Below, in pieces: positions 29,059 through 37,537 of a stretch of 40,859 nucleotides of DNA. The notes below the pieces were generated by a model. The model searched no databases, was not told where the DNA came from, and saw only the letters and a program-made list of their open reading frames with translations. Location of the stretch: contig MPUH01000669.1 in the NCBI GenBank assembly GCA_001970955.1, positions 1-40,859 of the forward strand, given 5' to 3'. This DNA comes from Stentor coeruleus. Lineage: Eukaryota > Ciliophora > Heterotrichea > Heterotrichida > Stentoridae. Position 1 is the first letter of the stretch. Each line of letters begins with the position of its first letter. The position numbers were made by a program, and so were the translations under genes.

Positions 29059-30306
29059 ATGTCATCATTTCGCCAAGAAAAACTCCCAAACATAATGACT
29101 TCATTTTCCCCGGGGAAATTCCTTCTACCCAGTAACCCTTTAAAGTCCTCATTTACCAATCACCACTCTCAAGAAACCGAAGAAAATCAATCAGAAGACT
29201 TATCAAACTGGGATTTTTCCTTAGACAATGAGGATTCCGACAAAAATTCTCTAAAAATAATTTCCTATGAAGTAATTTCCCCCACACCATATACAAAAGA
29301 TAAACAATCTCAAACAACTTTACATCAGGACTTTACTCAAACAAACAACAATTTCCAATATTTGACCACCGCCCTATCCAAACTTCAGTCTCAATGTAAA
29401 AGTTATGAAAAACAAAACCAAGACCTTAGAAAAGAACTTAATCAAGCTAGTAAAGAACTTATAGAAAACAATAAAAACACTTTAATAACTGAGAATCAAA
29501 AGCTTAAAAACAAACTAGCTATGCATGAAAACATGATATTAAAAGTTGTAGAAATAGCTGAAGAACTTTGTGGTGAAGAGGCTGATCTAAGTAAAAAGTT
29601 TTTAAAACAAGGTTTTCATACATATAATTATTTGATAAGCAAATTAGAAACAGCTCGGAACAATATGAGTAAAAGTTTATTGATGATACAAAAATTGAAA
29701 TATGAGAAAGCTTCTATAAGTGAGATGCTTAATTGTTATATACAAGGAGAAAAACATGCTAATATAAAATTAAAACCTAGTTCTAGTGAAAGAACAACAC
29801 CTGATATGAAAAACTTGACAAAAATTGTGTCGAGTAAATGTACTTCTGAGCATTTGAGGAATTTTATTATAGACCCTGTTATGAAAAAATACCCTAAACT
29901 TATGGAGATGCAAGAAAATGTTGAGATTTATAAGACTGGGGAGGAAGAAAATTGTTATAAGCGTCAGAATGAAATAAATGATATAAGTGAAAGAGGTAAA
30001 TCTATAATGAGTAGTCTTAAAACTATAAAACCATCAACAAAACAAAATAACAGCATGACAAGACAAAGACCAGGGAAATCTTATAGTGTATCCCCAACAG
30101 CTCCTAAACCTAAAAAAAAAAACTCTAAATCCTCACGTAAAGACTCTAACAAATCTTTTGCTAACAGACCTCAAAAATCTAAACCTGATACTGGAGAAAG
30201 CCCATTAAGCATATCTTATATTTCTCAAAACACATCAAAATCACGACTTAAATCCTCATCTATAGATGAAACCAAGAAAAAAAAGCCTAACAAACTTTAT
30301 TGTTAA
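29059..30306 (+). CDS. Coiled-coil orphan with basic serine-rich tail (415 aa)
   Basis: Not recognised. The N-terminal 85 residues are Ser/Pro/Asp-rich and probably disordered. Residues about 100-215 form a coiled coil (LQSQCKSYEKQNQDLRKELN onward). After a mixed segment (about 240-300) comes a strongly basic Ser/Lys/Pro tail (about 325-415), with clusters such as KPKKKNSKSSRKDSNK, ending KKKKPNKLYC with a terminal cysteine. Such tails often bind microtubules or nucleic acid, but that is inference. It lies tail to tail with the coiled-coil gene on the other strand, with only 11 bp between the two stop codons, so their 3' UTRs must overlap or be nearly absent. The stop is TAA. Confidence 0.78.
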   Translation: MSSFRQEKLPNIMTSFSPGKFLLPSNPLKSSFTNHHSQETEENQSEDLSNWDFSLDNEDSDKNSLKIISYEVISPTPYTKDKQSQTTLHQDFTQTNNNFQYLTTALSKLQSQCKSYEKQNQDLRKELNQASKELIENNKNTLITENQKLKNKLAMHENMILKVVEIAEELCGEEADLSKKFLKQGFHTYNYLISKLETARNNMSKSLLMIQKLKYEKASISEMLNCYIQGEKHANIKLKPSSSERTTPDMKNLTKIVSSKCTSEHLRNFIIDPVMKKYPKLMEMQENVEIYKTGEEENCYKRQNEINDISERGKSIMSSLKTIKPSTKQNNSMTRQRPGKSYSVSPTAPKPKKKNSKSSRKDSNKSFANRPQKSKPDTGESPLSISYISQNTSKSRLKSSSIDETKKKKPNKLYC

Positions 30307-30317
30307 TTCCATATATT

Positions 30318-31667
30318 TTACCTTAAGCTCATAATTTTCGTAAAAGCTTCTTCAATATCATTTTGCTGCTTTATCAAAGCTTGACGTTCATTCCAGATTT
30401 TTTTCCTATGAAATTCCAGTCTTGTATTCTCAGTTGCAGTTATATTTTGTAGTTTTTTCATCCTCATGATTTTATCATCAAGTAACTCCCGTTCTTTTTT
30501 CAATTGCATTGATACTTGGAAGTTTTTGTAGCTAGCTTTTTGTAAAACACTCACAGCTTTGTCGCTACCAAAACTATCAACCCATGTTTCTTGTAAGTAT
30601 ATTTCATAATCTTGGATTTCTTTAAGTTTTTGTTCATAATATGTGCTTTGTTCTTTTAAATAATTTATTATGTATTTTTCTTTACTAGAAGTATGGTTGA
30701 AATATAAGACACTTTCTGAAAGCCGGTTTTTTTTATCTAAATTCATACTATCGGTTTTAGAAAAACTCATGTCTTGGCTTAAAAAACTTTTAGCTTCGCG
30801 TTTTTCACAGTTTGGGTCTATTTTTGCCAAAGCTTTGAATATGTTTTTTGTAAGGGGAACCTGCCCTTGTATAGATTGATTAAGTGATTTCCTAATAGTA
30901 TTAAAAGGTGTGAGGATTTTATTAGGACTATTTTCCTTAGAACTTATTTTCAAATCCAGTTCCGCTATTTTGCCCATATACTCATTCTTTAAGCTCTCAA
31001 GTTTCTGTATTTTATACCCAAGTTCCTCTTCAAGTTTATTAATATTTTCTTCTTTTTTAGCAATTTCCAGATATTTTATCTCCAATTCGCTTTGCAGTTT
31101 TAAGATCTTCAAGTCTTTATCGCTATCAATAATCGTCGTATTTTTCGAGTCTTCAGAATCTTGAGTTTTATTTCCGAATTTCTCATAATTAACTTCTTCT
31201 ATAAAATAAATGACTTTATCTGGTTTATTTTGTGGCTCTATAATAAAAAAGTTACTAGCCACTTTTATTAAAGTATCATCTACGTTATCTTTAAGTAATT
31301 TCTCAATATCTTTGTTTAACGTCATTAATTGTAATTTTGTAATTGGGATTTCTATAAGAGACTCTATTGTACGAGCCTTTTGGCTTGTTAAGTCTTCAAT
31401 TCTCATAGACAAACGATCGTTTTCAGTTAGAAGTTCTTGGAACTTGTCTAAAATCTCACTTGGCAATGCTTGGGGCTGAAAAAGCAGACTGTCAATTGGG
31501 TCTTGGTATTCTGAAAAGTCTTCAGCGAATGATTCAATTGGGGAAAGCATTGAGAATTTCTCGCTTTCACAGCGGGATACACTGATTTCTTTGAGTAAAT
31601 TACTAATTACAGCATTGATTTTGTCAATTTTTTGCTCCATATGCTCGTTTTCATGATTTAATTCCAT
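30318..31667 (-). CDS. Coiled-coil orphan (449 aa)
   Basis: Not recognised. A long, mostly helical protein: coiled coil at about 1-30, about 75-130, a strong one at 180-245 (LKLQSELEIKYLEIAKKEEN onward) and a further one at 325-445 rich in Lys, Glu and Gln. The sequence WVDSFGSDKAVSVLQKASY (about 363-381) is a less repetitive, more conserved-looking stretch. Residues 245-275 contain a possible phosphorylated linker (SKENSPNKILTPFNTIRKS). It has no membrane segment, and no cysteine tail, unlike several other coiled-coil genes here. TATAATAATT precedes the start on the coding strand. Its stop lies 11 bp from that of the convergent gene. Cytoskeletal function is plausible but unproven. Confidence 0.78.
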   Translation of the reverse strand: MELNHENEHMEQKIDKINAVISNLLKEISVSRCESEKFSMLSPIESFAEDFSEYQDPIDSLLFQPQALPSEILDKFQELLTENDRLSMRIEDLTSQKARTIESLIEIPITKLQLMTLNKDIEKLLKDNVDDTLIKVASNFFIIEPQNKPDKVIYFIEEVNYEKFGNKTQDSEDSKNTTIIDSDKDLKILKLQSELEIKYLEIAKKEENINKLEEELGYKIQKLESLKNEYMGKIAELDLKISSKENSPNKILTPFNTIRKSLNQSIQGQVPLTKNIFKALAKIDPNCEKREAKSFLSQDMSFSKTDSMNLDKKNRLSESVLYFNHTSSKEKYIINYLKEQSTYYEQKLKEIQDYEIYLQETWVDSFGSDKAVSVLQKASYKNFQVSMQLKKERELLDDKIMRMKKLQNITATENTRLEFHRKKIWNERQALIKQQNDIEEAFTKIMSLR

Positions 31668-32026
31668 AATTATTATATGTTAGGTTAGAGATTTAGTTTT
31701 ATAAGGATTTTTGTTGGCTGGGTAAGTTTTTGCCTTGAGAACTGGAGAAAAATTTAAATTGAGATACCGTTAAAAGAAAAAGGGAGGACATGATGTTTTA
31801 TAAAGAGGGAGGGCATAAAAATGGTTATGGTTTTAGTTGAGATTATAGAAATTAGGTGATATTTTTATGATGGTAAAGAAGAGGTTTTTAGTTTGGTATA
31901 TTTTCATCGTATTAAATTAAGTGTATATTTTATACTCCAAAATTCTTATCATTAAACCAAGTCAATCCCTAAATCACTCAAAAACCCAATAAATAACCCT
32001 CATTAAAACTTTCTATTATCTACTTG
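31668..32026. other. Spacer between two minus-strand genes
   Basis: G-rich at 31680-31900 (5' flank of the coiled-coil gene) and C-rich at about 31930-32026 (3' flank of the ABC transporter gene). Nothing else seen. Confidence 0.45.
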
Positions 32027-33793
32027 TTAAAAATTCCTATGCATATACTTGAACAGGATAGCATTAAAAATCCTAATAAAAATAATCAAACCAAGCATAA
32101 TACACGCTGCTTCTTCCAAGCCTTGCGGTAAATGTAAACTTTTCAAATGTTCATGAGGATGAGTAATGCTTTTCAAATCATGATATTCATTCCTCGTAGC
32201 CATCTGAAAAGCATAATTATAAGGACTGACATATTTAGGGAAAAACCAATCAGGTAAATTTTCAAAGTTGACTAAAAATCCAGATCCAAGCATAAACGGG
32301 TTTAAAACAAGCTGTGTTGCTGAAGTTGCAAGATCAATCCTCCCTGTGGCAATCACTAAAAACTGAGACCAACTTGTCCCTGACATGCTAACAAGTACAC
32401 AAACAAAGCACAAAATAAAATAATGTTCAGGTAAAGGATTCAAACCAATAATATAATAACTAATAGCCATATAAGCGAAATTCCAAGCAAATTCAATAGG
32501 TAACATAGTTATATTATATGATATAAAATAAGCTACAATACCATATTTTTCAACCCGATATTCACGTAAAAACACTTTTTTCTGTGTATTGAAGGTGGAT
32601 AAGACAAAAGTATGAGCTTCAATATACAAAGTTGCAATCATAGCAAACATAAGCCCATTACGATCTGATGCTGCTGCTTGACCACGAGATGGTAAATCTG
32701 TAAAACACATAAGAAATAGCCCAATAGTCAAAAAAAGCTTATATAGTTTAGTTTTGACAAATACAGGATTACGTTTAAGGTCTAAAAATGATCGACATAC
32801 TAAAATCCAAAGTCCATACCAAAACCCAGCAACATAATGAGACTCTGGCTCTACAGCTTTTTCTTCTTGAGCTAAATCTTTATCTTCTTCATCAACACGT
32901 CTATTAGACCATGATGCTCTTATATTTGAATCCTCAAGTCTTTGTTTATAATCAGGTAGGTTTAAAACATTAAGGAAATGATCAGCTGGATTGTAATTAT
33001 TAGGTAATGGGTAGCCAATATCAGCAAAATATCCAACAGCATCTTTAGCTGGACCCATATATGCTGTTCTTCCTCCACTAAGCAATAATAATCTGTCAAA
33101 AGTTGCGAACATTTGAGAATTAGCTTGAATACTAGCTATAATTGTCCTACCTTTAACTTCTGCTAAAAATTTCAATAATTGAACTATAGACAAAGCTGTA
33201 TAAGAATCTAAACCTGTAGTTGGTTCATCTAAAAACAATACAGAAGGGTTGTAGATGATTTCTAAACCTATTGATACCCTTTTTTTCTCACCACCAGATA
33301 AACCTCTACGAAGAACTCCACCTATAATTGTGTTTTTGCATCCTGTTAAACCTAATTCTTCTATGCATTGTTGAATAAGCTTTTCTTTAAGCTCAGGATC
33401 AACATTTATTGTAAAATGTGCTGCGTATCTTAAGCTTTCAACTGGAGTTAAAGTTTCTATTAAAATATCTTCTTGTGGGACTACACCGATCATTGATTTG
33501 TATTTAAGGGTTTCTATGTTCCTTCCATTGAGTAAAACATCACCGTTCTCTTTGATTAAGTCTTGTTTCTTCCCACTTAAAGCATTTAAGAGGATTGTCT
33601 TGCCTGCTCCTGAAGGACCCATGATTGCTAAAAACTCTCCAGGTTTTACAATGCCACTTACATTGTATAAAAGTGCCCGGCTTGGCTTACTGTTGCTTGG
33701 TTTAGTCATATAAGTTAGTCCATTCCATCGGAGGTATGCGGCAAAGTGTGTTTGCCCAGCAGTATACCTTTGTTTAGCACTGTCAAATGCCAT
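32027..33793 (-). CDS. ABCG-family half-transporter
   Basis: A 588-residue ABC protein with the nucleotide-binding domain first, the order typical of the ABCG/White family. It has Walker A GPSGAGKT (59-66), Q-loop Gln107 in VVPQED, signature LSGGEKKRVSIGLEI (165-179), Walker B VLFLDEPTTGLDS (185-197) and an H-loop position where SIQANSQ replaces the histidine, as in many ABCG proteins (SIHQPS/SIQQP). The second half (about 315-588) holds about six hydrophobic segments. The protein must dimerise to make a pump; substrates in the family are sterols, lipids, pigments or xenobiotics, and none can be chosen here. No large extracellular loop with cysteines is obvious before the last helix. The ORF is full length. 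Confidence 0.95.
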   Translation of the reverse strand: MAFDSAKQRYTAGQTHFAAYLRWNGLTYMTKPSNSKPSRALLYNVSGIVKPGEFLAIMGPSGAGKTILLNALSGKKQDLIKENGDVLLNGRNIETLKYKSMIGVVPQEDILIETLTPVESLRYAAHFTINVDPELKEKLIQQCIEELGLTGCKNTIIGGVLRRGLSGGEKKRVSIGLEIIYNPSVLFLDEPTTGLDSYTALSIVQLLKFLAEVKGRTIIASIQANSQMFATFDRLLLLSGGRTAYMGPAKDAVGYFADIGYPLPNNYNPADHFLNVLNLPDYKQRLEDSNIRASWSNRRVDEEDKDLAQEEKAVEPESHYVAGFWYGLWILVCRSFLDLKRNPVFVKTKLYKLFLTIGLFLMCFTDLPSRGQAAASDRNGLMFAMIATLYIEAHTFVLSTFNTQKKVFLREYRVEKYGIVAYFISYNITMLPIEFAWNFAYMAISYYIIGLNPLPEHYFILCFVCVLVSMSGTSWSQFLVIATGRIDLATSATQLVLNPFMLGSGFLVNFENLPDWFFPKYVSPYNYAFQMATRNEYHDLKSITHPHEHLKSLHLPQGLEEAACIMLGLIIFIRIFNAILFKYMHRNF

Positions 33794-35351
33794 TTTTACT
33801 TATAAAAGAATTTGATAGAGGGAGATATGGAAAGAAGAGAATTTAGATGGAGTTTTATAGATTTTTGGTGGATTTGGAATAGGGTTACTGAGATAAGTGA
33901 GTTTAGGGATTTGGAAGGAGGTAGGGATATTTTATGAAAGGTGGAGGAAGAAAATTTAGGATTTTGAGGAAGGAGTTGATGGAGTTTAAAATAAAAAATG
34001 AGGAATGAGGAATGAGAAGATAAGGATATGATTTTCGAGAATGGGATTAGGTTCTAGGGTGGATCTATTTGAGAGAGTTTTTTTAGAAGGTTAAGACTAG
34101 ATTTTTGGTAGTTTTTTTGTGAGTTTTTTTGAGGTTTAATAGATTTTTTGGTGAATGCTTGATTTTATTTATTACGTTTTTTACAAATGATGGGATTAAA
34201 TTAATAATAAAGTTCTATATACCAGTGAAATCTCAAATCTATCAATCACCTATCTAAAACTCTTAAACTTTCATATAAAAATAAAATGATACATATTTAA
34301 CACATATTGATTAGCAAATTATTTTAATATAAGTACAATATCTCAATATATTATCCTCAATTCAGCTCTAAATCATTATTCAAGCACACTTAATCTTCTA
34401 GTTTTAATAATCATTCACTTAAAATCTCAATCATTAGTATAGCTTATTTGTTATACATTATATAAAACTATATTCAAGTACATCCAAGAAGCCTTAAAGT
34501 CTCAAGCCAAATACGAGTATTTATATAAATAACACCATTCAAAACAAAAAAAAAGTTGATAAAAGCAAAGCTTATTTTACAAATTTTAATTTTTATAATC
34601 TATATAATTTCGCATTTCTCTTGAGATTTTTTAGAGCTTCTTCAAAGTATTACAAGGACAATAGAATATTTACAGTATATATGTTAAATCTATATTGATA
34701 AAAGCAATATACTATTTTCTTTTGTGTACCAAATTAATACTTTTGTTATAAAGTTTTATATCTCCAGCTGAATTACAAAATTTCCTATAAGCTTAAAGCT
34801 CTTAAAAATTATTTAGGGCCTTATATCATCTATACTTTTCATCTTAAACATCTTAAAACTGTTGTAATACTCTGCATCATCGTGTACAATCCTCAAAGCT
34901 TTAATAATATATAAAAAATCTATTGAGTTAAGTCTAAAAATATATAAATTTTAGATAGTAAAGCATAATCTTCATAGTTATTAGATAATTTTTCTACTCT
35001 TGAGTTAAAATCTTAAGTATTAAACTGAAATATTTGCATTAAATAAGTGTATTTGAAAATATAGCACTATCTTTATTCTGATAATGAATATCCTTGTTTA
35101 ATAAGTATATAAAAACATTCTAAAGATAAGGAAAATACATTCTTTTTGTTATATGTTTTTGGCGAATAAAATGAGTATTTTTTATCCGGGTAACTCTGTA
35201 AAGAGAATCAAATTTTTAAGAGATTTTTTTAGTATTAGAAATGTTGATAAATTAAATTTAAGAGTTTTTTTTATGAGGAATTAGCTTGAGGAACTTATTT
35301 AAAGGATTTTGAACCCATTTCAAAAATTATTTAGTTATGGTTAGGGTGGGC
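33794..35351. other. Gene-less 1.6-kb stretch
   Basis: From 33794 to about 34190 it is extremely G-rich and C-poor (5' flank of the ABCG gene). From about 34230 to 34520 it is weakly C-rich. From about 35160 to 35351 it is G-rich again, although that side lies downstream of a minus-strand gene, where C-rich would be expected. A 13-bp direct repeat, TTGATAAAAGCAA, occurs at 34556 and 34695. No ORF found. Confidence 0.45.
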
Positions 35352-36095
35352 TTAGAATAAAAGACAATTAGAGCATGCAATATGGCTTTCTTCGCCTTGG
35401 AGGGTTAGACTTTCTGTTAAAAGTGAATCTTTTAAACGTAGAACTGTTGAACGTAATTCACTATTTTGTAAGGATTTTAATTCAAGTTCCTTTTCGTTGA
35501 TTTCGATTTTTTTCTTCATTTCAGAGATCTCACTTTGAAGGTGTTTAAGAGTTTCGACCATTATATCTTCATTCGGAAGTTTTACAGGGCTAAGGTCAAA
35601 GTCGAGGATAGGCTCTTCTTTTAATCTACTTTTAGGGCTTTCTATTATAACCCTTATACGTGACAGTTCCTCTTTAGATCTATTGCTTTCCCACAAAATC
35701 TCACTAACTTCATTTCTAACATTCTTAAAACTTTCTTGGAAACTATCTACTTCTTCATGCAACAACTGATTCTGGTTAATATATTCCATATTCGCATCCT
35801 TCAACACTTTCAACGACTCCAAGATTTTAGCTTTAATCGAATCTGTAGTTTTTACAATCTCTTCCGCATCTTTTGAGCTATCAGATTGTCCTTCAGCCGT
35901 TATATCTTTGATTTCCTTATCAAGCTTACAACTCCCTTTATTTTTACCTGAAGGCGTATTTGAAGAAGGTGTTGAGTGTTTTGTACTTTTAGGGCTGATT
36001 TCTTTATCAAGACTTTTCCCTGTCTTTTTAGGCAAAGTTATCTTTGGCTTGGACTTTATACCTGTTTTTTGGTTAGGCTTAAAGTTCTTTAACAT
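35352..36095 (-). CDS. Coiled-coil protein ending in a CaaX-like box (247 aa)
   Basis: Not recognised. Residues 1-65 are Lys/Ser/Pro/Thr-rich and disordered. About 85-145 form one coiled coil (KILESLKVLKDANMEYINQ onward) and about 175-235 a second. The C-terminus is CSNCLLF: C244-L-L-F fits a CaaX prenylation box, with Phe favouring geranylgeranylation, and C241 just upstream is a possible palmitoylation site. The product may therefore be membrane-tethered, which is an inference. The start is preceded by TATAATAATTGATAAT on the coding strand, and the stop is TAA. It is divergent from the PKA-like kinase gene about 390 bp away. Confidence 0.75.
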   Translation of the reverse strand: MLKNFKPNQKTGIKSKPKITLPKKTGKSLDKEISPKSTKHSTPSSNTPSGKNKGSCKLDKEIKDITAEGQSDSSKDAEEIVKTTDSIKAKILESLKVLKDANMEYINQNQLLHEEVDSFQESFKNVRNEVSEILWESNRSKEELSRIRVIIESPKSRLKEEPILDFDLSPVKLPNEDIMVETLKHLQSEISEMKKKIEINEKELELKSLQNSELRSTVLRLKDSLLTESLTLQGEESHIACSNCLLF

Positions 36096-36483
36096 ATTAT
36101 CAATTATTATAATCCCAAACTATTTTATCAGTTTATAATAATTATTTAATCATTATTTTTATAATCTCCTTACAATTAAAATACTTTTTTATATCTTCAG
36201 AATTTAAAGCTCATATATTTTCCTATAAACATAAGTATTTCTTATAATAAAATCAATCTGATTTCTAATATAAAACTTATACCCTATCTTTACAATATAC
36301 AAACCTAAATTTCTTAATATAAAATCAAAACACACAAATATTTCTCATATAAAATACAATATAAAAAACTTACTTCATATATAATTTCTTTCAAAACCCA
36401 GTCGCATGATATAAAATCATTATACATTCAATATTATTAAACTATATAAATCATAAATGCTAATATATTAAATAAGTAAAAAC
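36096..36483. promoter_or_regulatory. Divergent intergenic region
   Basis: Between the CaaX coiled-coil gene (-) and the PKA-like kinase (+). Very A+T-rich, and G-poor for most of its length, with no marked G-rich half next to the minus gene. No ORF. Confidence 0.4.
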
Positions 36484-37437
36484 ATGATTCAAAAGTTTAA
36501 TTTAGATGACATTGAAATATATCACACAATAGGTAAAGGGGGATATGGCAAAGTTAACATTGCAAGACCTAAAAATAACGCTGCATATTTCGCTCTAAAA
36601 ATATTAAAAAAAGCCCATATTATAAAAACCAAACAAGTTGATCATGTACATTCAGAGTTTATGTTATTTAAAGAACTACAACATCCGTTTATTGTAAAAC
36701 TACTTGGATATAGTCAAGATGTATATAATCTTTATCTAGCTATGGAATTTGTTCCTGGTGGAGATCTGTTTACTCATATACGTGTATGTAAATTTTTACC
36801 TAATATACAATCTATGCTTTATTCAGCTCAGATTACTATGATGATTGAATATTTACATAGTAAAAGTATTATATTTAGAGATCTCAAACCTGAAAATATA
36901 CTAATTAAACACAACGGTTATTTAAAACTAACTGATTTTGGTTTAGCTAAAATTGTCCCTGATAGGACTTATACGTTTTGTGGTACTCCTGAATATACTG
37001 CACCTGAAGTTATCTTGAAAAATGGATATGGAAGTGCGGTGGATTGGTGGAGTTTAGGAGTGATTATTTATGAAATGCTCGCTGGTGTTGATCCTTTTCA
37101 TGACCAAGACCCAATGAAAATTTATGAAAACATCCTCAACTGCCGTATAAAATTTCCTCGGGGCTTTGACAAAGTTTCTAAGTCCCTAATAAAACATCTT
37201 CTTGTATTAGATCTAAGCAAGAGATACGGGAATATGAAAAGAGGTGTTGAAGATATAAAAAAACACCGTTGGTTCCGTGGCCTTGAATGGGAACTTCTTA
37301 TATTTGAAGCAATCCAAATGCCTTATATCCCTCCAGTACGTTTCCAAGGTGATACTTCGAATTTCTATAGATACCCAGACTCAAATTCTGAGCCTGAAAC
37401 AATAAACCAACAAGAAGACCCATTTGGCAATTGGTAG
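36484..37437 (+). CDS. PKA-like AGC protein kinase
   Basis: A 317-residue Ser/Thr kinase with little outside the catalytic domain. It has the glycine loop GKGGYGKV (17-24), Lys39 in ALKILKK, Glu58 in the C helix, catalytic loop FRDLKPEN (131-138; Asp133, Lys135, Asn138), DFG (151-153), T-loop TYTFCGTPEY with Thr164 at the PKA Thr197 position, and APE (173-175). The C-terminal tail contains PYIPPVRFQGDTSNFYRY and ends DPFGNW, which may be an FxxF-like hydrophobic motif. AGC membership, closest to cAMP- or cGMP-dependent kinases, is clear. No cyclic-nucleotide domain is present, so it would need a separate regulatory subunit if it is PKA. The HRD histidine is Phe rather than the Tyr usual in AGC kinases. 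The stop is TAG. It converges on the ankyrin-kinase gene, with 100 bp between stops. Confidence 0.93.
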   Translation: MIQKFNLDDIEIYHTIGKGGYGKVNIARPKNNAAYFALKILKKAHIIKTKQVDHVHSEFMLFKELQHPFIVKLLGYSQDVYNLYLAMEFVPGGDLFTHIRVCKFLPNIQSMLYSAQITMMIEYLHSKSIIFRDLKPENILIKHNGYLKLTDFGLAKIVPDRTYTFCGTPEYTAPEVILKNGYGSAVDWWSLGVIIYEMLAGVDPFHDQDPMKIYENILNCRIKFPRGFDKVSKSLIKHLLVLDLSKRYGNMKRGVEDIKKHRWFRGLEWELLIFEAIQMPYIPPVRFQGDTSNFYRYPDSNSEPETINQQEDPFGNW

Positions 37438-37537
37438 TAAAACTAAAAAAAACCCTTATTTAATTCCTATATCATACTTCTAATTTGCCTTAAAAATACT
37501 TAAATACCAACCCAAATAAATCTTATTAAAAAATATT

